DNA of 64,000 nucleotides, taken from assembly GCF_003330725.1 (NCBI RefSeq), contig NZ_CP030840.1, positions 5,518,001-5,582,000 on the forward strand, in the 5' to 3' direction. Made by a program: the position numbers and the translations under genes. Positions 53,122-62,187 of this stretch are shown here, piece after piece. Every line of letters begins with the position of its first letter. Within the stretch, counting starts at the first letter, position 1. The notes below the pieces were generated by a model that was not told the origin of the DNA, searched no databases, and was given only the letters and a program-made list of their open reading frames with translations. Source of the DNA: Acidisarcina polymorpha. GTDB lineage: Bacteria > Acidobacteriota > Terriglobia > Terriglobales > Acidobacteriaceae.

Positions 53122-53661
53122 TCAAGGCGAAGAAAGCCTGACGAACTGTTCGCGTTCGATCGAGTAACAGACTGCGCCGGCTTCTTCCCCGAGACCGGCT
53201 GGGTGCATGCCACATTTCTGCATGACTCGTAAGGACGCAGCGAGATGCGGATAGGTCTGAGCGCGGATGCGCCGCAGACCGGAGTGAAACAGATGGCCGA
53301 GCAGGGTGCGCGCAGCCTCTGTCGCGCAACCCTTGTTTTGCCACGGATCCAGAATGCCGTAACCGATCTCTGCCTCATCGGCGCCAAGAGGATGCGACCC
53401 AAGCGACCCGATCAGGGTCAGGGAATCGCCTTCGCGCAGAAGGACGTAGCGATGCCAGCCGATGGTGTGGGGGTAGTTGCGAAATTGCGCGCGCATGAAG
53501 CTGTAGACGTGGGGCTCCCAATCGCTGTTGGGCCAGCTGGGAGGAATGGCAGCGTCCAGGAAGGCTCCGAGATCCTTAGGAAAGCTTTCCTGGATGTCGA
53601 GAACCGCAGGCGTGATCGCGACCAGCCGAAGCCGTGCTGTATGAAGATCAGGGATTTGCAA
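53122..53661 (-). CDS. GNAT-family N-acetyltransferase
   Basis: 179 aa of RimJ/RimL type. TARLRLVAITP opens the domain; EIGYGILDPWQNKGCATEAARTLLGHLF contains the acetyl-CoA pyrophosphate loop (Q-N-K-G-C-A in place of Q/RxxGxG/A), and RIRAQTYPHLAASLRVMQKCGM the following strand and helix. TTG start with GGAGGGG 5 nt upstream. Substrate unknown. It stands alone between ptrB and the FetAB-like pair. Confidence 0.85.
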   Translation of the reverse strand: MQIPDLHTARLRLVAITPAVLDIQESFPKDLGAFLDAAIPPSWPNSDWEPHVYSFMRAQFRNYPHTIGWHRYVLLREGDSLTLIGSLGSHPLGADEAEIGYGILDPWQNKGCATEAARTLLGHLFHSGLRRIRAQTYPHLAASLRVMQKCGMHPAGLGEEAGAVCYSIEREQFVRLSSP

Positions 53662-53836
53662 GGAACCCCCTCCGTATTCCTGTTAAGCACACCTATATCG
53701 AGGTGAGCGGCGCAGTTTGGCCGCTGGACCGAGAGCGTTACTTGACGGAGACAGTCATAGGCGACAAAGAGCGGCGACAGAGAGCGGCGACACGGACAGG
53801 ATAGCAGAGCATGCGGTTTGGAGAGGAAGCGGCTTC

Positions 53837-54616
53837 TTATCGCAGCAGTAATTGTTCGTTGATGGTGAACACCCGCCGGGTCACCAGATAGCTGCAGACC
53901 AGGCAGGTCAAGGCAGCCGCGGAGAAGATGGTCGTGAGCACAACGAACTGGTAGAGGGCTGCGTATACCGGCGATGATCCGGAGAGCACCATACCGGCCA
54001 TGATCCCCGGAATCCAGACGATGCCGAGCGATTTGACATTATCGAGGGAGGGAATCAGGCTGGCCCGGTAGGCGGCCTGAAGGTAGCGGCTGAGCGCCAC
54101 GTCCGGAGATGCGCCGAGCGCCAGTGCGGACTCGATTTCCCCGATGTGGCTGGTGACTTCTCCGCGAAGGCGGTCCAGGAAGATCGACTGCATGTTCATC
54201 GTCTGCGCGATCACCATGCTGCCGACGGGCACGATCATGGCTACCCTCAGAGGAATGACGCCGACTAAGGTCATTATCAGCAAGACACTGCCAGCACCGG
54301 AGAAGATCGAGATCAGCGCGAGTGTAAAGGCGCGCGGAATACTCTTGGCACGTCGCCGAACGATGCTGGCCGCGGCCAGCATCATGCCCATCAATACCAG
54401 CAGCGAGGTCCACTGCGGCCCGTGGAGCATCCATTCGAGAACGGCGCCGACGGCCAGGATCTGGGCGATGCCGCGCAGCTGAGCGAGCGGCAGCTCGGCG
54501 AGCAAGCTCACTCCTCGCCTGCGAACCAGTAGCAAGACGATGAAAGAGAGCAAGGCTGCAATGGCACATTCGGCTATCCCTCGCGCCAATTGAGAGGGAA
54601 AGAAGCGCTCAAGCAT
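53837..54616 (-). CDS. fetB: FetB-like (UPF0014) ABC exporter permease
   Basis: About 259 aa from the ATG at 54616, with seven predicted helices. Sequence landmarks are RGIAQILAVGAVLEW, GMMLAAASIVRRRAK, PVGSMVIAQTMNMQSIFLDRLRGEV, EIESALALGASPDVAL and GIVWIPGIMAGMVLSGSSPVYAA, typical of the FetB/YbbM permease linked with iron export and peroxide resistance in E. coli. Overlaps the ATPase gene by 8 bp, so the pair is translationally coupled. Confidence 0.92.
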   Translation of the reverse strand: MLERFFPSQLARGIAECAIAALLSFIVLLLVRRRGVSLLAELPLAQLRGIAQILAVGAVLEWMLHGPQWTSLLVLMGMMLAAASIVRRRAKSIPRAFTLALISIFSGAGSVLLIMTLVGVIPLRVAMIVPVGSMVIAQTMNMQSIFLDRLRGEVTSHIGEIESALALGASPDVALSRYLQAAYRASLIPSLDNVKSLGIVWIPGIMAGMVLSGSSPVYAALYQFVVLTTIFSAAALTCLVCSYLVTRRVFTINEQLLLR

Positions 54617-55355
54617 CTCGCAACTCCCTACTTTTCGCGACGTCGGCTGCGGTGGTGGGGGCAGCCGACGGCAAGACTTCAGCCGCCGGACCAAACTTGA
54701 CGATTCGGCCCGCTTCCAGCAGCAAGACTGAATCCGCCATGCGAGCAGCCTGGGCAGCGTCATGGGTAACCCAGACACAGGTCAAGCCGCGCCGGCGGAT
54801 CAGCGATTCGAGCAATGTCTCCACTCCTTGTTTACTTTGTTCGTCGAGCGCCGACGTCGGTTCATCGAGCAGGAGCACTTCGGGCGTATTTGCCAGGGCG
54901 CGGGTGATTGCAACCCGCTGCGCCTCTCCACCAGAGAGCGTGGCTGAATCCCGGGCGCCGTAGCCAGCTAGTCCGACCTGTTCCAGGAGATCTTCAATCT
55001 CGCGATCGGTGATGGTGAGACCGTGTTGCATTGGCCCGAAACGGACATTCTCGGCGACTGTCCCGGGAAACAGATACGCCCGCTGCATGATCATCCCCAC
55101 GCGCCGGCGCAGGGCACGGGGTGGCAGCGATCTGTAATCCTGACCATCGAGCAGGATCATGCCGCTGGTAGGCTCGTCCAAGCGATTGAGTAACCGCAGC
55201 AGGGTACTTTTACCCGCACCGCTCGGCCCTAAGACGCCGAGCACCTCAGCCTTTCGCACTTCAAAGCTGATGTTATCCAATAACAATGTCTTCGCTGCGC
55301 CGGGCAACTCCCGCCCTACCGCTTTGCATTCCAACTGTTGATCGATAAAGCTCAT
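54609..55355 (-). CDS. fetA: FetA-like ABC exporter ATPase
   Basis: About 248 aa from the ATG at 55355, with GGAG 7 nt upstream. Walker A is LGPSGAGKSTLL, the Q-loop reads GMIMQRAYLFPG, the ABC signature is TLSGGEAQRVAITRALA, Walker B is VLLLDEPTSALDE and the switch His is in VWVTHDAAQAARM. Partner of the downstream permease (FetAB-type). Divergent from the DUF4142 gene. Confidence 0.92.
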   Translation of the reverse strand: MSFIDQQLECKAVGRELPGAAKTLLLDNISFEVRKAEVLGVLGPSGAGKSTLLRLLNRLDEPTSGMILLDGQDYRSLPPRALRRRVGMIMQRAYLFPGTVAENVRFGPMQHGLTITDREIEDLLEQVGLAGYGARDSATLSGGEAQRVAITRALANTPEVLLLDEPTSALDEQSKQGVETLLESLIRRRGLTCVWVTHDAAQAARMADSVLLLEAGRIVKFGPAAEVLPSAAPTTAADVAKSRELRDA

Positions 55356-55439
55356 GCACTCTCCGTGAGTGTACACGGAGTGAACCGAGTGCCCGTAGCT
55401 CAAGAAAATGGCATCTTACCCCAACGAGGAGTAACCACA

Positions 55440-56093
55440 ATGACCTTTCGGAACCGAATGTGTACCAGCCTTGCGACCTTCTCCAGCGCAGTTTTGATTT
55501 GCAGCATGGCCACGTTCGCGCAGTCTTCACCGGGATCCATGCAACAACAACCTGGCGCCACCCAACAACCGGGAAGCTCCCAGTCTCAGCCTGGCGCGAT
55601 GAGTCAGCACCCCGATATGAACTCCGGCTCCAGTACAGCCCAAGCACCCGCCATGGACAAGATGTTCGTGCGGAAGGCCTTAGAGGGCGGCATGGCGGAG
55701 GTGCAACTAGGCCAACTGGCATTGCAGAAGAGCAGCAATGACGACGTCAAGCAGTTTGCTCAGAAAATGATCGACGACCACACCAAGCTCGGCGATCAGA
55801 TGAAGCCGATTGCCCAGCAGATCGGCGTCAAGGTACCGGATGGTCCGTCGAAGAAAGACCAGGCCACGATGGCCAGGCTCCAGGCGTTGAATGGAGATGC
55901 CTTTGACAAGGCTTACATCAAGGACATGGTGAAGGACCACAAAACAGACCTTAGCGAGTTCAAGAACGAAGCCCAGAATGGCACAATTCCTGCTGTGAAG
56001 GATGCGGCAAATCAGGGTTCGCAAGTGATCAGTCAGCATCTGCAGATGATCGAGCAGATTTCGCAGAAGAGCGGTGCAATGGCGGCCAAGTAG
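55440..56093 (+). CDS. Secreted DUF4142 protein
   Basis: 217 aa starting at 55440 (AGGAG 7 nt before). Signal peptide ~1-28 ending TFAQ. A Gln/Pro/Ser-rich linker (~29-75) leads to a four-helix DUF4142 domain (ferritin-like predicted): FVRKALEGGMAEVQLGQLALQKSSNDDVKQFAQKMIDDHTKLGDQMKPIA and KDMVKDHKTDLSEFKNEAQNGT. Such proteins are abundant in acidobacteria and other soil bacteria and are often tied to stress; biochemical role unknown. Followed by a strong terminator. Confidence 0.9.
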   Translation: MTFRNRMCTSLATFSSAVLICSMATFAQSSPGSMQQQPGATQQPGSSQSQPGAMSQHPDMNSGSSTAQAPAMDKMFVRKALEGGMAEVQLGQLALQKSSNDDVKQFAQKMIDDHTKLGDQMKPIAQQIGVKVPDGPSKKDQATMARLQALNGDAFDKAYIKDMVKDHKTDLSEFKNEAQNGTIPAVKDAANQGSQVISQHLQMIEQISQKSGAMAAK

Positions 56094-56159
56094 CCGCGCT
56101 TGCCAAGAATTTGAGTATTTGTCGTCCTTGTTTTTTGCGTGTTGAAACTTGGAATGATC

Positions 56160-56196
56160 AAGAGGGCGCCCTTTCGTGGCGCCCTCTTTCTTTTGT
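56160..56196 (+). terminator. Rho-independent terminator after the DUF4142 gene
   Basis: Perfect 10-bp stem AGAGGGCGCC/GGCGCCCTCT (56161-56170 with 56178-56187), 7-nt loop, then TTCTTTTG. Confidence 0.85.
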
Positions 56197-56247
56197 CCCT
56201 GCGCTCCATTAGCTCATCTTCCTGAAGACGTGAGTACAATCGTTTTG

Positions 56248-57042
56248 ATGATCGCACGACCTCGCACTGCCTTCGCTTACCGTCTACTCCTGCTGCTTCT
56301 CTGCCTTTGCGGAAGCTGCCTGGCTAATGCCGAGCGCGTTGAGGACCTACCCAAACCTACGAACTACGTCAGCGACTTTGCCGGGGTCCTCTCTCCTCAA
56401 ACTCAGCAAGCTTTGGACGCCCTATGCGCCCAGGTGGATCGGCAGGCGAAGGCGCAGATCGCGGTAGTTACGGTGAAGAGCCTGGACGGCGAGCCGATTG
56501 AGAATTTCGCGACCGCGCTCGAAGACAAATGGAAGGTCGGCAAGAAGGGAACCGACCGGGGCATCATTCTGCTATTTGCAATTCAGGATCGAAAGTGGCG
56601 GATCGAGACGGGATATGGGCTGGAAGGGATTCTCCCCGACAGCAAGGTCGGCGTGATTGGGCGCTCGATTGTGCCTGCATTGGAGGCAGGCAACTATGAC
56701 TCGGCGATCTCTTCGGCTGTGGTGCAGGTCGCGAATGTTATTGCCGCCGACGCCGGTGTTTCGCTACAAAATGCTCCGCGGCGCGGGCCGCCACAGCGGC
56801 AAGTGAAGCAGATCAGCCTCGGACAGTTGCTTGTCGGCGGGGCTGTCCTGCTGTTACTGCTCATCTTGTTTGCGCGATTTGCGCCTTCTGGTACGTTGGG
56901 CTTTTTGCTTGGCATGTTCCTCGGTGGCGGCTTTGGCGGAGGAGGCGGACGCGGGGGCGGCGGCGGAGATGGCGATGGTGGAGGCTTCGGCGGCTTTGGT
57001 GGAGGATCCTCCGGCGGCGGCGGCGCTTCTGGAGACTGGTAA
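56248..57042 (+). CDS. TPM-domain membrane protein (YgcG-like)
   Basis: About 264 aa from the ATG at 56248. Signal peptide ~1-26. TPM phosphatase-like domain (~35-160): PTNYVSDFAGVLSPQTQQALDALC, IAVVTVKSLDGEPIENFATALEDKWKVGKKGTDRGIILLFAIQDRKWRIETGYGLEGILPD. A single membrane helix (~195-215) then precedes a Gly-rich C-terminal tail of some 45 residues (GGGFGGGGGRGGGGG and similar). The next gene, 172 bp on, encodes LemA, the usual partner of this family. Confidence 0.9.
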   Translation: MIARPRTAFAYRLLLLLLCLCGSCLANAERVEDLPKPTNYVSDFAGVLSPQTQQALDALCAQVDRQAKAQIAVVTVKSLDGEPIENFATALEDKWKVGKKGTDRGIILLFAIQDRKWRIETGYGLEGILPDSKVGVIGRSIVPALEAGNYDSAISSAVVQVANVIAADAGVSLQNAPRRGPPQRQVKQISLGQLLVGGAVLLLLLILFARFAPSGTLGFLLGMFLGGGFGGGGGRGGGGGDGDGGGFGGFGGGSSGGGGASGDW

Positions 57043-57118
57043 GATTAGGCAGAAGTGCCGACAGTGTCATGTGCCGGAATTCAGTTTTGTGGGCCTTTTC
57101 CTGATGTAAACGCCTGCC

Positions 57119-57159
57119 GAGTGCGGTCCTTCGCACTAGAGTAACTGTACTTCCGCTCT
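57119..57159 (+). repeat. 41-nt intergenic element, copy 2
   Basis: Matches 9201-9241 at 36 of 41 positions. Begins with a small hairpin AGTGCG/CGCACT (57120-57137) and lies 55 bp before lemA. A weak complementary segment GGCAGAAGT occurs upstream at 57048-57056. Confidence 0.6.
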
Positions 57160-57213
57160 GGGCTGCTGTGAAAGAACCGGGTCTGAAGGCCTGGTAGGTA
57201 CGAGGAGCGTTTG

Positions 57214-57792
57214 ATGAAGCGTGGACTTTGGGTTGGGTTAGGACTTGTAGGCGTTCTTTTCATTGTTATCCTGTTGGTTTTCGGCAGCTATGTGAGCGCC
57301 AAGAACCAGATGGTCGCCAAAGATGAAGCCAAGAAAGCGGCGTGGTCCCAAGTCGACACCCAACTGCAACGGCGCGCCGATCTGATTCCCAACCTGGTCG
57401 CGACCGTCAAAGGTTTTGCAACCCACGAAGAAACGGTCTTCGGCGACATTGCCAACGCGCGCGCAGGCTTGTTGAATGCGCGAGACCCGCAAAGCAAGAT
57501 TGCTGCCAACGGACAGTTGGACAGTGCGTTCGGCCGGCTCCTGGCCTTGTCGGAAAACTATCCTGAACTGAAGTCCAACCAGAATTTCCTTGCGCTGCAG
57601 GACCAGCTTGAGGGATCGGAAAACCGGATTTCCGTGGCCCGAAACCGGTATAACGCCGCCTTGCAGGACTACAACACCTTCATCCGCCAGTTTCCAAACA
57701 GTATCTGGGCCGGTATGGCCGGTTTTCAACCCGACAATGCCTATTTCCAGGCGAGTGAAGGCAGCAAAGTCGCTCCTACCGTAAAGTTTTAG
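57214..57792 (+). CDS. lemA: LemA family protein
   Basis: 192 aa from the ATG at 57214 (GAGGAG upstream). One N-terminal membrane helix (~5-27) anchors a helical bundle: VDTQLQRRADLIPNLVATVKGFATHEETVF is the LemA hallmark, with ENRISVARNRYNAALQDYNTFIRQFPNS later. LemA proteins of E. coli and others pair with TPM/YgcG proteins, as here. Role in envelope stress is suggested for the family; not shown here. Confidence 0.95.
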   Translation: MKRGLWVGLGLVGVLFIVILLVFGSYVSAKNQMVAKDEAKKAAWSQVDTQLQRRADLIPNLVATVKGFATHEETVFGDIANARAGLLNARDPQSKIAANGQLDSAFGRLLALSENYPELKSNQNFLALQDQLEGSENRISVARNRYNAALQDYNTFIRQFPNSIWAGMAGFQPDNAYFQASEGSKVAPTVKF

Positions 57793-57923
57793 GACGGCGG
57801 TTCATTGGCAGAGCAAGGCAGCTAATTCGCACTGTCTCAGGAATTTCTGCCGGGCGAAGGTGCTGGTTATTGGTTCACTGTTCTGATCTAGTCCAGCGCG
57901 GCCTGGCATACAGACCGGCGCGA

Positions 57924-57947
57924 AAAAATGGGGCGCCAAAGCGCCCC
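57924..57947 (-). terminator. Rho-independent terminator (minus strand)
   Basis: Perfect 7-bp GC stem (57930-57936 with 57941-57947, CAAA loop). On the minus strand it is followed by six T (complement of 57924-57929). It lies ~150 bp after the S53 peptidase stop codon, and is the only clear feature of the 57793-58100 spacer besides a weaker hairpin at about 58060-58096. Confidence 0.75.
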
Positions 57948-58100
57948 AGTCCGATTGAGTTGTGGCATAACATGCCCACACACCTATAAAAATAACGTCG
58001 AAACTGGATCGCTGGATTTCTGTGTAGCCAGAAAATCCGCACACATTTCGACTCTGAAACAGGAGCCCGGATCCGGCTGATTGGATCGGGGCCCTGTTCG

Positions 58101-61100
58101 CTACCGGATCGTCACCGTAAAGTTGGTCGAGGTGGTGATGGCGGAGTTCACGGTATCCGCAGCCGTTACCGTCACCGTGTAGGTCCCGGAGGGTGACGCC
58201 GACGAGACGCCTCCTCCACATCCAAGCCCAGCGCCTAAGGCTCCGAGCAAGAGAAGCGCCGTCAGCATTGGCCACCGCCGCCTGCGGAATCCTGGAATCC
58301 CGAGGAGGAAGATGCTGCCAAACGCGGCCGCTGCGCCTACGATGACCCGATTTCCTGCCGGGGCTTTTTGCAAGCCACTGTGTGGCGCCTTTCGGAGGTC
58401 TGCGGCAACCGTCTGGATGGTGATGCTCGAGGTTCCGGTGCCGCCGCTTGCAAGCGTTACGGATGTCGGGCTGATGGCGTAGTCTGCGTTCAAGCTTGAC
58501 GCGGTCGCCGTCAGGTTGACGGTACCGGCGTATCCGCCGGTTGACGTCAGAGTGATGGTCGACGTTCCTGAATTACCAGGGCTGGCTGAGGGTATGGTGA
58601 TGTTGCCTACCGCCAACGTGATTCCAGGGTTGGTTACGGTCAACGCGGCGGTTCCGGAGGAGGCGGCGAAGACTGCCGTTCCTCCGTAATTGGCGGTGAT
58701 GGTGGTCGTCCCGACGGTGAAGCCTGCGCTGGTCGAGACGCTGGTGACGGTATAAGTGGCTGTTCCCACTCCGTTCGCTCCCGGCAGGATGGCGACTGGA
58801 GTTGGATTCAACTGAGTGGCGCCCGCGAAGAAGTTCAGGGTTCCGGCCAGTGCTCCGCCGGCGGGTGCTGTCACCGTGGCACTAATCGTCAGCGAACCGC
58901 CGAGCGGTACGCTCGCCGGACTCACGGTTACGGCAGTGGTGGTGGGCGCCGCGGCGGTTCCGGTGGCGACGGTAAAGGCGTTCGCGGTGCTGGTCGAAGC
59001 ATAGTAATTGGTGTCGCCGGAGTAGGCCGCGAGGACGGTGTGCGATCCACCCGTCGCAAAGGTGGTAGTCGTGCTGGCGCCGCCGCTAGCCAGCGGTACC
59101 GCTGCGCCGAGGACTGTTCCATCCACGGTAAAGGTCACGCTTCCAGTGGGGGTGGTGGCGCCGGTGTTCGGCGTCACTGTTGCCGTCAGAGTGACCGTCG
59201 CGCCCACGGCGGGATTGGCCGATACGGCGACGGTGGTGGTGGTGCCTGCCTTCGTGGCTACAGAGGTGAAGGCGGTCGCCAGGTTGCTTCCATCGATGGA
59301 ACCCAGCCCGGTGGCCTGATCATAGCCGGTGCCGGCCGAGTACCCGAAACTGCCGCTGCTCGGACATTGCGTTGCGCTCGCTGGGCCGGTTGGTGTGCCG
59401 GGAACGCAGGGCACGATATTGTTGCCGGTGGTGATGTCATGAAAGGCCGAGGCATAGGTGGTGGGGTTCGCCGCCAGAGTGTAGAGAGTGGGATTGATGT
59501 TGCCCAGGCCCTGGGGTACTCCCAGCTTCTGCTCGATTAAGGCGAGAACCCCGGCAAAGCTGGGCGCCGCCGCCGAGGTACCTCCGAAAGTTGTGGTGGT
59601 TTCATCGTCGGGAGAGCGCAGGTCGGAAAAGCGAAATCCATTGACGCAACTGGAGGTAAAGTCAGCATTGGTAGGGGTTGGATTGGTGTCCGAATCCGGG
59701 ATGATCTGCGTACACACTAAATATCCGTCATGATCCACCGAGGCGTTGAGAGCGAGATCGGGAACGTCTCGCATACTATCGCTTGGAATCCCGGGAACCC
59801 CCGTCTGCCAGCTTGGCTTGGCAAAGAGGACGCTTGCGCCTCCTCCTCCTCCGGCAATTCCACCGCCCTGACTGATGTCGAAACTAGTGTCATTCCATGC
59901 CATCTCCGGAATGTAAGAGAGAGCGGAGGTGAGCAAATCGTTGGCGCCGGTGCCCGCCCAGTATTGATCGCCACCCAGGGAGGGGTTTGCCGCGGTCCCA
60001 TCGCCGGTAAATTCGCTGCCGCCGAGAGCTGTCACAAAAGCACTGCTGCCGGGATAATCGACTGCCAGTCCGTTCACGGCGGAAGTAACCGGAGGATTCG
60101 CATTGCCTTCGTCGCAGTCCGACGCGCCGTCATCTCCGGCTACGCCAATTACTGTCTGGCCTTGGGCGTTTGCCTGCTGCAAGCTCGCTTCCAGGCTGGC
60201 GACCGACGCGGAGCTTTGCGCCGGCTCGCAGCCGCCGTAGCTGATACTCAAGATAGGAATCTGGACGCCATTGATCTTGTTGGCGATTGCATATTGCAGG
60301 GATGTAATCACGTCACCCGAATTCACAAAAACGATGCTGGCGTTGGGCGCGACTCCTCCGGACCACTCCAGGTCCAGGTCGGCCTCATTGATGTCCTGGT
60401 TCGTGAAGTCGTTGCCCGGGGTCGTATTCGGGACGGTAAATACGGTCGGATTGTTGGTCGGCAATCCGGCGTTGGACCGGAAGGTGGTGATATCGGACAT
60501 GACGATTTGGGTCTGACCTATGATGCCGATGGTCTGGCCAGTACCGTTGTCGCCTGCCGTATAGAGCGGGTTCAAATCGTAGATGACCGCGAAGTCGGTG
60601 GGAGCGAGATAATGGGACCCGGCATCTGGAGCATTCCCACCTGAAGTGAACTGCGAATGATCGGTATTTGTTCGCGGCTTAAGCTTCACGTAGCGGGGCT
60701 TGAGTTTGAAGTCGTCCAGGCCTCCGACGCGGCTGACCGAGCCGACTAACGCGCTGGGTATCGAGACTGCACTTGCATTCGCGAAATGCGACTCCCCGTT
60801 CACCGTGTATCGATGAATCTGGGTGTGGAATGCCGCCTCTGCCAGGGCCGCGGTCCCACTGAAGAGGATGGAATTGCGGCTCTCCGCGACATGGTCTACG
60901 GTAAATCCCTGAGACTGCAGCCAGCTCGTTGCTTTGGCGATGTCCGCCTGGCTCATGCCGAACTGCGCCGCATACTGTTCGGTGGTAAGCCATTTCCGGT
61001 AGTTCGGTGAGGACGGATCCTGTTGCGTTTTGAGTAACGCAGTCAAGCTCGCCTGCTGTGCGGCCGAGGGCTTGAAGTCGAGACTCATGCCATGCAATTC

Positions 61101-61292
61101 CATGGAGGCGTTCACTGGGCCCTGATCGTATTTGGCTTGAGCCAGCGGGTGAGCCGTTCCCTGAAGGAGTGCCACCTTTCCGGCTTGTATCGGCTGAACG
61201 ATGCGATCTTGGCTGGTTGACTGCGCGACTACGAAAGCGGCAGAGAATACAAGCAGGCAGAATCCCGCTAGACGACTGGAAAAGCTATGCAT
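58101..61292 (-). CDS. Secreted S53 (sedolisin/kumamolisin-type) peptidase with Ig-like repeats
   Basis: 1063 aa. Signal peptide ~1-24. A pro-kumamolisin activation domain (~35-185: YRKWLTTEQYAAQFGMSQADI) precedes an S53 catalytic domain (~215-665) with the triad residues E303 and D307 in NEADLDLEW and S573 in GGTSAAAPSFAG. Two bacterial Ig-like repeats (TTTVAVSANPAVGATVTLTATV...) and further beta-rich stretches follow. Near the C-terminus lies a hydrophobic segment plus RRRR (GIPGFRRRRW) and a last Ig-like strand set, unlike LPxTG sorting. Acid-active endopeptidase expected, outside the cell. Confidence 0.93.
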   Translation of the reverse strand: MHSFSSRLAGFCLLVFSAAFVVAQSTSQDRIVQPIQAGKVALLQGTAHPLAQAKYDQGPVNASMELHGMSLDFKPSAAQQASLTALLKTQQDPSSPNYRKWLTTEQYAAQFGMSQADIAKATSWLQSQGFTVDHVAESRNSILFSGTAALAEAAFHTQIHRYTVNGESHFANASAVSIPSALVGSVSRVGGLDDFKLKPRYVKLKPRTNTDHSQFTSGGNAPDAGSHYLAPTDFAVIYDLNPLYTAGDNGTGQTIGIIGQTQIVMSDITTFRSNAGLPTNNPTVFTVPNTTPGNDFTNQDINEADLDLEWSGGVAPNASIVFVNSGDVITSLQYAIANKINGVQIPILSISYGGCEPAQSSASVASLEASLQQANAQGQTVIGVAGDDGASDCDEGNANPPVTSAVNGLAVDYPGSSAFVTALGGSEFTGDGTAANPSLGGDQYWAGTGANDLLTSALSYIPEMAWNDTSFDISQGGGIAGGGGGASVLFAKPSWQTGVPGIPSDSMRDVPDLALNASVDHDGYLVCTQIIPDSDTNPTPTNADFTSSCVNGFRFSDLRSPDDETTTTFGGTSAAAPSFAGVLALIEQKLGVPQGLGNINPTLYTLAANPTTYASAFHDITTGNNIVPCVPGTPTGPASATQCPSSGSFGYSAGTGYDQATGLGSIDGSNLATAFTSVATKAGTTTTVAVSANPAVGATVTLTATVTPNTGATTPTGSVTFTVDGTVLGAAVPLASGGASTTTTFATGGSHTVLAAYSGDTNYYASTSTANAFTVATGTAAAPTTTAVTVSPASVPLGGSLTISATVTAPAGGALAGTLNFFAGATQLNPTPVAILPGANGVGTATYTVTSVSTSAGFTVGTTTITANYGGTAVFAASSGTAALTVTNPGITLAVGNITIPSASPGNSGTSTITLTSTGGYAGTVNLTATASSLNADYAISPTSVTLASGGTGTSSITIQTVAADLRKAPHSGLQKAPAGNRVIVGAAAAFGSIFLLGIPGFRRRRWPMLTALLLLGALGAGLGCGGGVSSASPSGTYTVTVTAADTVNSAITTSTNFTVTIR

Positions 61293-61633
61293 TACGCCTC
61301 ATTCCTTCATTGGTTCTCACCACAGAGACGCCGACCGGCGCTCCTGGTTAGCAATCAGTAACCGTCATTGTGCCTCATGACACTGCGCATTTACTGAAGC
61401 AGCTTGCCATCTGTTGGGACGTAATCCTGAAAAAATAGTCGCGGAGCGCTTCATCTTTATTCCAGTCAGAAGCAAAGACACGCTACCGGCGGATGATGCT
61501 TTTCACAGCCGGCAACTACTTTGGGGAATTGGCAGCACGGATGGATGGGGGAGAATTCCGTGGGAAGGGAAGTATCAGTAGAACTGATATCTGAGACTGA
61601 TGGCGAAGACTCCACTAAATCACCGTCGCGAGA
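61293..61633. other. Intergenic, no gene seen
   Basis: 341 bp upstream of the S53 peptidase, containing its promoter region and the end of the Rrf2 gene. No ORF, repeat or strong hairpin recognised. Confidence 0.6.
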
Positions 61634-62047
61634 TTACTTCTTTTTCTTCTCAGACTTCTTCACCAACTGATTCAGCGAAGTCGTGTCCAGTTCGGCCTCG
61701 AGTGCGCCTTGCGCCTCGTGAAAGATCTTCGTCAGGGTCCCATTTAATTTGGCGGCGCCTTCACTGCTGACTCCGGATTCATTGAAGATTGACACGGGCT
61801 CAAGGGCGCGGTAGACATCGCCGAGCTTGATCGCCTTCCCCGGCTTGGCCAACTTCGAACCGCCGCTTGGCCCTTTTTGGCTGTGGACAAGTCCGGCTTG
61901 ACGAAGCAAAGAGAGTACCCTACGAATGACGACTGGATTGGTGTTGAGCTTGCGCGCGATCTCTTCGGAAGTGTGCTGCACGTCGGGGTTGGCCGCCAGC
62001 AGGACTAAAGTATGAATACCGGTCGAGAATCGAGTGTTCACAGCCAT
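61634..62047 (-). CDS. Rrf2-family transcription regulator
   Basis: 137 aa. The winged helix TRFSTGIHTLVLLAANPDVQHTSEEIARKLNTNPVVIRRVLSLLRQAGLVHSQKGPSGGSKLAK is standard Rrf2. The three cysteines that hold an iron-sulfur cluster in IscR/NsrR are missing (no Cys at all), so it belongs with YwnA/CymR-like apo regulators. Lys-rich C-terminal tail. Divergent from the ymdB-type gene by 140 bp, which it may regulate. ATG at 62047. Confidence 0.9.
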   Translation of the reverse strand: MAVNTRFSTGIHTLVLLAANPDVQHTSEEIARKLNTNPVVIRRVLSLLRQAGLVHSQKGPSGGSKLAKPGKAIKLGDVYRALEPVSIFNESGVSSEGAAKLNGTLTKIFHEAQGALEAELDTTSLNQLVKKSEKKKK

Positions 62048-62187
62048 GCGGTCACGCTAACACAGAGGCCGGTCATTCTGAAACACGCATTCGTAACGTA
62101 ACCTGAAATAAAAACAAAGGTGATGCGGGATTGGTGCGAGGGCGATTCGATAAGTCGACTTAGATTTTTAACAGGAGCGAGTATAGA

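Noticed and set aside
59730-60644. 304-aa plus-strand open frame inside the S53 peptidase
   Set aside because: Mirror of a GC-rich gene; no recognisable domain, and the S53 catalytic residues lie on the other strand.
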